From: Aotearoamyces nothofagi
Taxonomy: Eukaryota > Ascomycota > Leotiomycetes > Leotiales > Tympanidaceae
Direction of reading: 5' to 3'
Assembly (NCBI GenBank): GCA_015345905.1
Contig: JADDTR010000016.1
Coordinates: 66,631 to 130,630, forward strand
DNA: 64,000 nt
Program-made: the position numbers and the translations under genes
Part shown: piece by piece, positions 11,138 to 21,265 of the stretch
How the letters are laid out: every line of letters begins with the position of its first letter
How positions within the stretch are numbered: position 1 is the first letter of the stretch
Notes under the pieces: model-generated
What the model was told of the DNA's origin: nothing
The model's database searches: none
The model's input: only the letters and a program-made list of their open reading frames with translations

Positions 11138-13789
11138 ATGGCGACATCAGCTGCTAAAGTCAAGTCCGTCTTGAGTGGTGATTCGTTGGTCTTGACTTCA
11201 ATCAACAACCCTTCATCAGAACGGATCCTTTCGCTTGCATTTGTCACTGCACCGCATCTACGCAAAGAAGGCGACGAACAGGGAGCTTTCGAATCTAGAG
11301 AGTACCTGAGAAAACTGGTGGTCGGGAAAACTATTACTTTCAAAGTACTCTACGAAATCCCAAATACGAAGCGCCAATATGGTGTTGTGTACCTCGTTGA
11401 TGGTACCGCTCTTCCAGAACTAGCACTCCGGGAAGGATGGATTAAATTGAGAGAAGATGCAGGCCGCAAGGATGACACTGAACAGGCTCTCTCGCAACTA
11501 AACGAACTTCGACTACTAGAGGCACAAGCTCGCGCCGAAGACAAAGGTCTTTGGGCCCCGGAAGGTGACCGCATCGAAGTTCAGCATGATATGGGTGATC
11601 CCCAAGCCTTTTTAGATCAATGGAAGGGTAAGACAGTTGATGGTCTAGTTGAGCGAGTTCTCAGCGGTGACCGAATGTTATTACGCCTCCTCATCACACC
11701 TAAGAAGCATATCCAAGTAATGTCACTCGTTGCAGGGATTAGAGCACCCACAACGGAGCGTATCAACCCATCGAACCAGCAGGTACAACCTGCAGAAGAG
11801 TATGGAAATGAAGCTCGGCATTTTGTTGAAGACAGGTTATTACAACGGAACGTTAAAGTTGATATTCTAGGACTGAGTCCCCAGAATCAACTCATAGCCT
11901 CTATCCGCCATCCTAAAGGCAGTATTGCGAAGTTTTTACTGGAAGCTGGTCTCGCCCGGTGTACCGACTTCCACTCAACGCTATTAGGCGCCGAAATGGC
12001 TCCATTGCGTCAGGCTGAGAAAACCGCTCAGGCCGAAAAGCGAGGCCTACATAAGGGGCATGTAGCAAAGACGAACGCTGCCGGTGGAAACTTAGAATGC
12101 ATAGTCACCAGAGTTTTCAGTGCCGATGTCATCTATGTTCGCAATAAAGCCGGCGCTGAGAAGCGAATCAATATTAGCAGCGTTCGTGGGCCTAGACAAA
12201 ACGAGGCAACTGAGGCACCATATCGTGATGAAGCTAAGGAGTTTTTGCGGAAACGTATAATCGGCAAACACATTCACTTAACTATCGATGGATCGAGACC
12301 AGCAAGCGGTGAATACGATGCGAAAGACGTCGCAACAATTACGCTCAATGAAAAGAACATTGGCCTCTTGCTGGTGCAGGAAGGTTGGGCTTCTGTAATC
12401 AGACATAGGCGGGATGATGTAGATCGGGCACCCAATTATGACGAGCTTCTCGCCGCACAAGAAACAGCTAAAGAAGAGAAGAAAGGCATGTGGTCAGGAA
12501 AGCCAACTGCTGCCAGGACATATGTCGATGCGTCTGAGAGTGTTCAGAAAGCTAAGATGCAAATCGCAACCCTACAACGTCAGAAAAAGATACCGGCCAT
12601 CGTAGATTTTGTCAAAGGTGGCTCTCGTTTTGTTGTCCTAATTCCCCGTGAAGGAATAAAGCTTAATTTTGTGCTTGGCGGCATTAGAGCTCCCAAGTCT
12701 GCTCGCAATGCAAACGAGAAGAGTGAGCCATATGGCCAAGAAGCGCATGATCTAGCAGTAAGGCGATGCAGCCAACGTGATGTCGAGATCGATGTTCATA
12801 ATATCGATAAAGTTGGAGGATTCATTGGTGAGCTCTACATCAATCGAGAAAGTTTTGCCAAAATCCTCGTCGAAGAGGGTCTTGCGTCTGTCCACCAGTA
12901 CTCAGCAGAGCAATCTGGCAATTCAACCGAGCTTTTAGCTGCGCAAGACCGTGCCAAAGCAGCAAGGAAGAACCTATGGACTAATTGGGATCCTTCTCAT
13001 GATGTGGTCGAGGAAGAGACCACCGATGCTAATCATTCAAATGGCACAAATGGTGATGTAGCTCCTACCGAACGCAAGGCAGACTACAGAGATGTCGTTG
13101 TTACCAACATTGACGACGCCGGTAAGCTGAAGATCCAGCTAATTGGTTCTGGCACATCTGCATTGGAAACCTTGATGTCCGCATTCAAAAAATTCCACCT
13201 AACTCCATCGAACTCAGCGGGTCTTTCTGGCCCCCCCAAAACTGGTGATCTCGTAGCTGCCAAGTTCAGTGAAGACGGACAATGGTATCGCGCACGTATA
13301 CGGTCCAACGACCGCACAGCTAAGGAAGCTGAAGTTCAATATATTGATTATGGTAATAGCGAGAAGATTCCGTGGTCTAAACTTCGCCCTCTTTCACAAG
13401 CAGAGTTTTCAACTCAGAGATTAAAAGCTCAGGCCGTCGATGCCGTTCTATCACTCCTACAGCTACCGACAAATGCCCAGTATCTTCAGGAATTTATTGC
13501 ATACGCAACCGAGCTTACCGCCGGAAAAGAGCTTGTGGCGAATGTCGATTACACGGCGCCTGACGGAACTCTCTACATTACGCTATATGATCCGAAAGTC
13601 AGTGAGAATATGACTGAAAGCATTAACGCTGAAATCATAAGTGAAGGTTTAGCTATGGTACCACGGAAGTTGAAGGGTTGGGAGAGAGGCTTTTCAGATG
13701 TCCTTAATGTGCTTCGCGAAAAGGAGTCCGTGGCGAAGGACCAGGATAGGAAAGGCATGTGGGAATATGGTGATCTTACTGAGGATTAG
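11138..13789 (+). CDS. Tudor staphylococcal nuclease (SND1/Tudor-SN homologue)
   Basis: Tudor-SN proteins bind RNA and act in RNA processing, silencing, stress granules and transcription co-activation. This single exon encodes 883 residues from the ATG at 11138 and contains the expected four staphylococcal-nuclease-like (OB-fold) repeats. They begin near AKVKSVLSGDSLVL, LVERVLSGDRMLL, CIVTRVFSADVIYV and AIVDFVKGGSRFVV. A Tudor domain follows (about residues 680-745, with DLVAAKFSEDGQWYRARI and VQYIDYGN), then a split C-terminal fifth SN half. The reading frame stays open upstream to an ATG at 10946, adding 64 serine-rich residues. I chose 11138 because the family, as I recall it, starts just before the AKVKSVLSGD motif. 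Either start keeps all domains. Confidence 0.93.
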   Translation: MATSAAKVKSVLSGDSLVLTSINNPSSERILSLAFVTAPHLRKEGDEQGAFESREYLRKLVVGKTITFKVLYEIPNTKRQYGVVYLVDGTALPELALREGWIKLREDAGRKDDTEQALSQLNELRLLEAQARAEDKGLWAPEGDRIEVQHDMGDPQAFLDQWKGKTVDGLVERVLSGDRMLLRLLITPKKHIQVMSLVAGIRAPTTERINPSNQQVQPAEEYGNEARHFVEDRLLQRNVKVDILGLSPQNQLIASIRHPKGSIAKFLLEAGLARCTDFHSTLLGAEMAPLRQAEKTAQAEKRGLHKGHVAKTNAAGGNLECIVTRVFSADVIYVRNKAGAEKRINISSVRGPRQNEATEAPYRDEAKEFLRKRIIGKHIHLTIDGSRPASGEYDAKDVATITLNEKNIGLLLVQEGWASVIRHRRDDVDRAPNYDELLAAQETAKEEKKGMWSGKPTAARTYVDASESVQKAKMQIATLQRQKKIPAIVDFVKGGSRFVVLIPREGIKLNFVLGGIRAPKSARNANEKSEPYGQEAHDLAVRRCSQRDVEIDVHNIDKVGGFIGELYINRESFAKILVEEGLASVHQYSAEQSGNSTELLAAQDRAKAARKNLWTNWDPSHDVVEEETTDANHSNGTNGDVAPTERKADYRDVVVTNIDDAGKLKIQLIGSGTSALETLMSAFKKFHLTPSNSAGLSGPPKTGDLVAAKFSEDGQWYRARIRSNDRTAKEAEVQYIDYGNSEKIPWSKLRPLSQAEFSTQRLKAQAVDAVLSLLQLPTNAQYLQEFIAYATELTAGKELVANVDYTAPDGTLYITLYDPKVSENMTESINAEIISEGLAMVPRKLKGWERGFSDVLNVLREKESVAKDQDRKGMWEYGDLTED

Positions 13790-15003
13790 TCTAACTCCCG
13801 ACTCTTACTCTTCAAGTGGCGGGTAGTTATATCCCTCGTGGTCGACGCTGGTTGGCAGTCTAGACCCATTTTCTTTCTTCGCTCGATATATCTGCATGAA
13901 CCACTGGCGAAAATTATGGCGGCTGCTTCAATCAACATTGCATAGCCTGGATACTTAAAAGTCATAGATCGATAGAGGAAGTCTTTAAATTCCAATAAAA
14001 CCTTAATGTCATGTTATCTATGACTTAAGTTGCTTAACTAGAAGCCTGAAGCTGCGCGCTTCTTAAGTGATTTATCTGAGCATCCGCTTGATTCACACCT
14101 TTAATCAATACCCCAGCACTGTAATTTGCGGTTAAGAGATTCTCAGAGAAAGAAGTATGTCTTTATAGATCACAAATTAAGCAAAAAACTTCTCTTAGTT
14201 AAGGTTCTTAGTTGATTGCAGTCTATAGTTAACCTCGGCTGTATGTAGATGAGAAAAGAAGTGTCGTCACCAGCCACGAAGATTCTCCAGAAATCCATGC
14301 CTTACCCAATGCTGAAAAATACCTCTGGTAGTGAAATCTCCTCTGTCTGAGATGGGTGCTTTGCAGGGTCGTTTGTACTTACTGGGTTTGTTCTTCGGTA
14401 TGCAATACTGCCGTTTATGTTGCTGCTACTATCCGTCACTCACCATCCGTCAACTCCATCCATCACTTCTATCCATCGCCTCCATCAACCACAGTTATCA
14501 ATCACCTTTAACCATCACCATAATACATCACTACCGTTTGTCAACACCTTGCTCTAGTCTATACCACCTGGGACAAAGAAGCTGGGAGAATCGTAGCAGC
14601 AAAGCGCCTCATATTATCCCGATCTACCTAATTTGTAAGTATCATAAAACACTTCTGCGCTGCTGCAACAGTTCACTTCATATTATTCTATCTCACATTT
14701 TTCTATATTATCTTCTTCCAGCAAATAAAGCCTTCTTGTTAGTACTTCACATATATTCTTGGTACATTTCTATATATCTCACTATCTCGCCTCAGATCTT
14801 GAATTCCTACCGCCTTGAAGCTGCTGTTAGCGTCTGGAAGGTACGTTTAATTCGTTTGTGAAGTTCAAGCTTAGGATATTTCTATTTATAATTGTTCGCT
14901 TTCGCTTTCACTTTCATCCGAACCAAATATTCTCGTATCATTTATTTTATTGAAGTATACTAATAATATCCAGCTATCACTGTTCTAGTAGTAGCCGTTG
15001 AGG
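13790..15003. other. Intergenic, AT-rich
   Basis: This 1.2 kb stretch is AT-rich and pyrimidine-rich towards the right, and probably holds the 3' end of the Tudor-SN gene and the leader of the next gene. A frame open from 14331 to 14861 has leucine/isoleucine/serine-rich composition expected from CT-rich leader DNA and is not believed. The stretch 14000-14230 has scattered TTAAGT/CTTAAG motifs without clear structure. Confidence 0.45.
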
Positions 15004-18000
15004 ATGCCCGTCAAGCCAGAACCCGGTGGCGTCAGCTCTTTGGTCTCGGTATCGTCAGATAGTCCGATATCTGCTTTACCAAACATCAAAAGCTGTACTT
15101 CTAACAACTCTGAGCATGTTATGCCACCGGAATCAGCTTACTATACCCCTAAAGAAGAGCCTCAAGTCAAGAAACAGACATATCTAATGGTATTTTGTCC
15201 TTGCTAGTAACAGGTGACATGCTGATATGATATACAGCAATCAGAAGAAAAATCAAAGAACCACCTTACTCAACGAGTCGAGGCAAAGGAAAATGATGCA
15301 GATATCGGTGAATTCTATCTCAAGAGCTTACAATCACACCTTTCTAAGCATATTGAGCTATTCCCCGAATTTCAAAAGTGGCTCGATGACACTGGTCAGT
15401 TCCTCCATCAGTATCATACATACTTCTTTCCGGGGCTTGATATACTGACGCTTAACTAACTTAGCGTCAATACTCGACAAGAAATCCCGCCCAGAAATCA
15501 ACGTTGGCCTCTATGGAGCTACTGGTGTTGGCAAATCTTCAGTGCTAAATGCGTTGTTAGATAAGGACTTACTCCACTGCAATCCTATGCGCGCCGGAAC
15601 GTCCGTTGTAACTATCGTTTCATACAACTTTGATAATAACCCCAATCTTCTGTACCGGGCAGAGATCGAGACTATCACAGCAGCAGAGTGGACTGCAGAG
15701 CTCGAAATTTTGTTCAGTGACCTTCGCGATCTTCCCGAAGGTGAAGTGCCAGCTTTCGGCGGAAGTGATGCCGGTGTTGCGGCTGCAAAACTCAAAGCAG
15801 TGTATCCTGATGTTGAGTTAGACAAGGTGGCCCATATCTCTCCAAGCCGACTCATCTCCAGAAAGTCTACTCGAGATATATTCGGGACCACTCATAAATT
15901 TGCAGCGTCTTCAATTCGAAAATTAAAACAAGAAATCAAGAAGTTCACAAACAGCCGACCTCTGACTGAAGAAGGAGCAGAAAAGAAACCGGCTTTCTGG
16001 CCTCTTGTACGCCTGAATCATATGTATGCCAAAATGGAGTGGCTGAAACCAGGCATACATCTTGTTGATCTTCCTGGAATTGCAGACTCCAACGCTGCTC
16101 GTTCCCGAGTAGCAGAGACCTTCATCAAGAACCTCGATTCAGTGTGGATTGTAGCACCTATCAACCGTGCTGTCGATGATAAAACAGCTCAAGATCTACT
16201 TGATAAGTCGTTCAAGAGACAAGCCAGATTGGATGGCAAGCTCGATGAACAACATGTATCGTTTATTATGACGAGGTCCGACGACATCAGTGTATCAGAG
16301 ACCATAAATGAGCTTCGCTTGATGCAAAATTATGAGACTAGCACACTTATAAAATCCCAAAATCTAGTCAAAAAGGAGAAGAGAAAGGCAGCCGATGAAA
16401 AAGCCAAAATTGTCCGTAAACTGGCAGACCAGAAGAATAAGCGTACCAAACTCAAGAAAAAGACAAAGGGCCTCAAGGTATCATCAGACAATTACAAACA
16501 AGGCTCTCCAACTAGTCCAGGAGCGTTGATGACCCCTTTGAGGGGACATAAGCGCAAATTCGAACCTGAATCCATGGAGGGTTCACAAGAAGCCATTGAA
16601 TCGGAGCCCATAAAACTCAATGAACGCACCCCCCTAGAGTCTCATCATTCTATAACGGATACGCAAATTATGGAGTTGACAAAAGAGATTAAGCAGACAA
16701 ATACTAACATACGCTTACTTCAGCAGGAACTTTTCAAGAAGGAGACAGAAATCGAAACATATGACAGAAAAGATGTCCAACTTCGAGATAACTTAAAGAG
16801 CCTCTGTATTAAAAAGAGAAATTTATGGTCTACGAAGGAGATCCGAAGCAAGTTTGCTCAGGAAATGAGGGATATGGAGGCAGATCTTGCTGAAGAGGGT
16901 GGAGAACAGCCGACTCTCAAGAAGGCAGACTCCATCGGGGAGCTGCCTGTCTTCTGCGTCAGCTCTAAGGCATTCCATCAGCTCCAGGGAAGAAACAAAC
17001 GCGAGTCACGTATTCATGGCTTCTCATGTATTGACGACACCGAAATTCCTCAACTCCGAGACCATTGTGTGGGGTTGACTATGCCTTCGCGAGAGAAAGT
17101 TGCAGATAACTTTTTGGAAGAGCTTCGTCTCATGATTACGATAATGCAGGACTGGGCTAATGATGACTCTCCAGAGACCCAAATATCTATACCTCAGAGA
17201 GATGCATTACAGAAGGCGTTCATGGATCGCTTGGCCGTTCTCCAGGAGGTACGTACGCTGATTCATTTGCTTCCTAGCTAAAATATCTCGACTCCCTCCT
17301 AGCATAAACTTATTAACTAATATACTCTAGTCTCATTCAAAATCATATTGCGATATGATGGCCGCTATCCGAGGCTTGATATCTAATGATATTGCTAAAA
17401 TACTGCACAAAGCAGATGACAAAGGCAGAGCCGCCATCACCGTCGTGGCTGAAAAGTGGTTTGATAATGCGGGTGGCCTGCACTGGGCAACTCTAAGGGC
17501 CCTTTCTAGGAGGAACGGGGGGCCTTACACTAGTTCAAGAAATGTGAAGTATAACTTGAATAGCGAGCTGGCTGAGAAATTCCTTACAGTCATGACCAAG
17601 ACGTGGGACAGAACCTTGAACCAGACGATCCCGTCTTACGCAGATCCACATACAGAGTCCGTCACTACTTCTCTCCAGCAGTTTACGAAATCACTCTCAG
17701 AAGAAGTTTTGAGCCTGCATGAAGGAATAGCTAGTCAGCTTTCCCTTATCCTATCTCAAAGTGATCATTTGCAGTTTTGCTTGAAGCGAGACGTGAAGAA
17801 AGCGTTTGATGTCTTTATGAATAAGGCAAGAGATATCAATCGGCTACCCACGGTTCGAGTCGTTGGGGAGATGCGCCCTGCTTATGAAAAGTGTGCCAAG
17901 GAGCAAGGTTAGCCTGTGACCTCTTTTGCGTATTATTTTCTTCTTACCAATGACTAATGGTTGGTTTTTCAAAGGTCGGGGGGTTTCGATTCGCAACAGA

Positions 18001-18573
18001 GAGCACATGACTGAGCACATCAAGAATATCCGCCACACCATATTCCAGGAGGCTGTCGATAAGGTTATGGCGGCACTAGATATTGGAATAAACCAGCTCG
18101 GTGTTAAGCTCGAGGGTGCTTTTGAAGCCTTGTCGGACAAGCTCTTGAAAGACTACAGCAACATGCTCGATGCAGCAAGCACTGCTATAGTCTCACATAT
18201 TCATCGTTCCGAAAAGCTAAAGCTGCAGGAACTAATCCTGCAGCACTCTGCTGATCTTCAGAAGGCATGGTCTGGTACCTCTATTACTGGGCTAGTCTTT
18301 GCACCGCCTGAGGGTCTGGCCAATACTACCAATCAGAATCCCGGCATGGCTAGTAAGGATAATACTAATTTTGCGGACGAGGATTATGATGAGGAGGAGG
18401 AGGAGGAGGAGGAGGGGGAGAGGGAGGAGGGGATGGAGATTGACGACGATGAAGACGACAATGGTCAATTTTGCCGTGCTAGCTCTGAAGACTCCGAGTG
18501 CGAGGATAGTGAGGTTGAAGATTCCCTCCCTTCAGGTGATTCCCTGGGCCCAGATGCAGACTACGTTCCTTAA
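15004..18573 (+). CDS. Large dynamin-superfamily-like GTPase, resembling nuclear GTPase SLIP-GC
   Basis: Five exons, join(15004..15189, 15238..15394, 15465..17248, 17331..17907, 17975..18573), encode 1100 residues. The P-loop is GATGVGKSS (about residues 132-140), the G3 motif is in LVDLPGIAD, and MTRSDD may supply G4. A lysine/glutamate-rich helical region (coiled coil) follows, interrupted by a serine/proline stretch. The C-terminal part is helical and dynamin-stalk-like, and the protein ends in a run of aspartate and glutamate. The overall layout matches fungal relatives of vertebrate SLIP-GC. The function in fungi is unknown to me; a nuclear role is only suggested by that likeness and by basic stretches such as KKKTKGLK and GHKRKFEP. 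The start is ATG 15004, with phases agreeing at every junction. Confidence 0.85.
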
Positions 18574-19684
18574 GAAACAGCAACTCTTGACGGTCGATTA
18601 AGAATCTCGCCCACAGAGATGACATAGTCGAAAGACCTTATGTTTCTCGCGAGCAGCCCAGTTCTAAAGCAGTACTGGACATACAGCTTCCTTCTTCCGA
18701 GCTCCAGAACACTCCCCATTCATCCATATCCCCACTGAGCAGATCCGGCGTGGTCAGACGACTTGACTCTGAAAGTATGTCGGCTTTCGAAGATTGGACT
18801 CGAGCGTCACCCGCTCTCTCTGGAGCGTACACCATATAATTAAGACCCTAACCTCATTCCTATCAACCTCTGCACCTGCTCTTTGCTGCATCATTGCATG
18901 ATGGGGTTTCACATGGATGGTATAAGCCGATAGCCCTTACGGCACATCAGCATTCAGAACAGCATTTCCAAAATAATACTATGCACCTATGAAGACTATA
19001 CTGCCAGCAGATCATACGTGAACGTGAATCTCGTCATGCTTAACTCGGGTGACGACATGGGTGCGCTGGAGATCCGCGGGATCTCGGAGGACGAGGCGGG
19101 CGCACTGCTCGGGAAAAGAGCTTTGCCATGTCAGTAGGTGACGAGAGCGTTCGGTCAATTGCTATATCATCAGTCTCGGATCCGGGGGGGATTATTTCTC
19201 TCGTCATTCACTAACGAAGCAGGAAATATCGATTTGTGGTGTGTACCGACTTTCTATTTGAGCCGCGTGGCAGGAGCAGCGGTTGGTGCAACGGCTGGTC
19301 GTAGGGTTAAAGGAAGATGGGTGCAGGAGGGGAAGATGAGGTCAACAGGCGATACATGAATCTCATCATACCTAACTCTGAACCTAGTAGGAGGTGGTGC
19401 AAGCCAGACGAGAGGGAAGATGATCCACCACAGCAGCGTATTTAGCAACAATAGCAGCAGAGGTCCATCTTGAAGACAGGTTTAAGCAAGTCTATAAATT
19501 TGATCATAGCTAAAGATTCCATCGCAGTTCTTGATCCTTGCTATGCACTGACGTATTGCCTCCATAAAGCCATACCGGCCCATCGTACGCCCCAGCATAA
19601 AGAACCCGGCACGCGCCCACGCTTAATCCCAACGCCGTAAAACAAAGTAAAAGGTATCTTCAATACATCACCTCGTCTGCCATC
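18574..19684. other. Intergenic with possible NB-ARC (STAND) gene remnant
   Basis: No intact gene. From about 18999 to 19137 the plus strand reads SRSYVNVNLVMLNSG and then LEIRGISEDEAGALLGK before a stop. This resembles the end of an NB-ARC domain in fungal STAND proteins, where a TTRSR-like motif precedes an acidic EDA-x-LL helix. A related 22-base stretch, TGAATCTCATCATACCTAAC near 19357, matches TGAATCTCGTCATGCTTAAC near 19025 at about 19 of 22 positions, so the remnant may be duplicated. This is a weak call from memory of the motif. Confidence 0.25.
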
Positions 19685-20956
19685 CTACGAGTCGGCACTC
19701 GCGAAATGGTAATTCTCCCATAGGTAAGTATAGTCTGTCAGTATACCACCCACCAGACTTGGCACCCACCGACTCTCCACCACCGACTCTAGCGCGCCTT
19801 TGGCGACATTTTCATAGAAGGCGCCTCTCAGTCCCCACCAGCCCATAGCCCATCCGCGTCTATTCCATTCCTCCTTCTCCATAGCTGTCTCGCGCATTCC
19901 AGGACCATCTTTCCGCAGCTGCCTAGCTGCAAGTTCGATGCTAACGCCGAGCAGCCATGGTTGCCATGACTTCTTATCTTTGGCTCTAGCCATTGCGACT
20001 GCATATACTACTGGCCGTAGAATATGGAGGATTTCTGCGACCTGTTGCGAGCCTTGAATCTTAGATAAAAGATTCATTGCAGGCTTGATGTCATCCGCTG
20101 TGAGCACCTTTGATAATAGAAAGCCTGATATGTCGGATGGATTTGGAAGCGTCGGAAGTGTTAATCCAGTCCTAGGCATCGTCCATTCATTTGGTACCTT
20201 GTTCGGTCGCTCCATCTCCTCATCTCCGTACTCCAGTCCCGACTCGTCGGGAGACGACGGCTCTTCCGGGACAGGTTCCCTTTCTGGTAATGGTGGTACA
20301 ACCATACGTCCACCCGTAACTCTTAGTAGTAAGAGCCTGCATAGAGCCTTCAAAGCCTCGATCAAGACTACTACTCTCCATCTGACCTTCTCTCCCTTGC
20401 GCTTTGCTGCCATCTCCCATAGCAATTCTGTATATTGAACACATTGTAGCATCAGCGCTATTTTCCTATAAGTGCTGCTTTTCTGAGTCCAAAATTTCGT
20501 ATATCGGTTATGGGGAGTCTGTATGTTTGGCATGCCCGGTAGCTTTGATAATGCCCGGGTAAGTAATGTGTCGTGGTATAGAGACAACAGTTGGATGGAA
20601 GAGTGAAGTGATTCGGACGCGATTTCGGCGTCGCGAAACCGTCCAGGGATTACGTAGGTTAGAGAACGCAGCGCTGACTCGATCTGCGAGACGGAGGAAG
20701 CATTCTTAAGAACGAAGGAGGAATACATGTTCAACCATTCTTTGGGGAGAGACAGGCTGCCGCTGATAGACGGGATATGACGAGGAAGATTCTTGAGATT
20801 GTCGACAATGGAAGCAGCCGTAGGAGAAGATGTCGTGGCAGACGATGTCTCTTTGTGGAATTCTCCTTGTTCTGACGTCGTTGATAAGGGAGGAGTGGGT
20901 GGAAGTGCCGTAGGCATTGCTGGCATGAGGTCAGCGTCGTGGTTAACTGAGTCCAT
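19685..20956 (-). CDS. pex16: Peroxisomal membrane protein Pex16
   Basis: Pex16 is an integral peroxisomal/ER membrane peroxin needed for membrane-protein delivery to peroxisomes. From the ATG at 20956 the single exon gives 423 residues. The diagnostic block near the N terminus is FVLKNASSVSQIESALRSL followed by TYVIPGRFRDAEIASESLHS, with the usual continuation RYTKFWTQ, YTELLWEMAAKRKGEKVRW and LIEALKALCRLLLLRVT. The C-terminal half has SIELAARQLR and LLGGV-like helices as in the family. The frame is open upstream of 20956, but without another ATG before the non-ATG codon at 21055, so 20956 is the first usable start. The first ~75 residues are proline/serine/threonine-rich and may be an extension. 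It lies tail-to-head 309 bases downstream of the F-box gene. Confidence 0.92.
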   Translation of the reverse strand: MDSVNHDADLMPAMPTALPPTPPLSTTSEQGEFHKETSSATTSSPTAASIVDNLKNLPRHIPSISGSLSLPKEWLNMYSSFVLKNASSVSQIESALRSLTYVIPGRFRDAEIASESLHSSIQLLSLYHDTLLTRALSKLPGMPNIQTPHNRYTKFWTQKSSTYRKIALMLQCVQYTELLWEMAAKRKGEKVRWRVVVLIEALKALCRLLLLRVTGGRMVVPPLPEREPVPEEPSSPDESGLEYGDEEMERPNKVPNEWTMPRTGLTLPTLPNPSDISGFLLSKVLTADDIKPAMNLLSKIQGSQQVAEILHILRPVVYAVAMARAKDKKSWQPWLLGVSIELAARQLRKDGPGMRETAMEKEEWNRRGWAMGWWGLRGAFYENVAKGALESVVESRWVPSLVGGILTDYTYLWENYHFASADS

Positions 20957-21265
20957 CAGTCCACGCTCTACGTTGATTATAGCTTCGGAGCAAAAGTCAT
21001 GTATTTCGCGGTTTAATAAGTGACACCCGCGAGGTTGGGAATCGTGCGACGACAAGAATGTCGACGATCGCGTTGCGCTGGAACCAGTTAGATGCCGAGG
21101 TGTAGGCTAGTTATAGAAACCTGTATAATAAGGCATCAATATTCCTGATGTGTCCTGGCGGTAGAGAGGCGCGTTTGAAATCAACTATAACGCCAACGAG
21201 ATATTAGAGATTTCTTTATTGTTTTTTATTATTATTATGATATTTCGTCGATGTCAATATGCCAT
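20957..21265. other. Short intergenic between F-box gene and pex16
   Basis: Both flanking genes are on the minus strand, so this should hold the F-box gene's 3' end and the pex16 promoter. A TTATT-rich run lies at 21219-21240. Nothing else was recognised. Confidence 0.4.

Noticed and set aside
14331-14861. A 176-codon frame upstream of the large GTPase
   Set aside because: It lies in pyrimidine-rich leader DNA and is leucine/serine/histidine-rich without motifs; the GTPase model starts cleanly at 15004.
20957-21055. Longer Pex16 starting at 21055
   Set aside because: The codon there is TTG, and the first in-frame ATG is at 20956.
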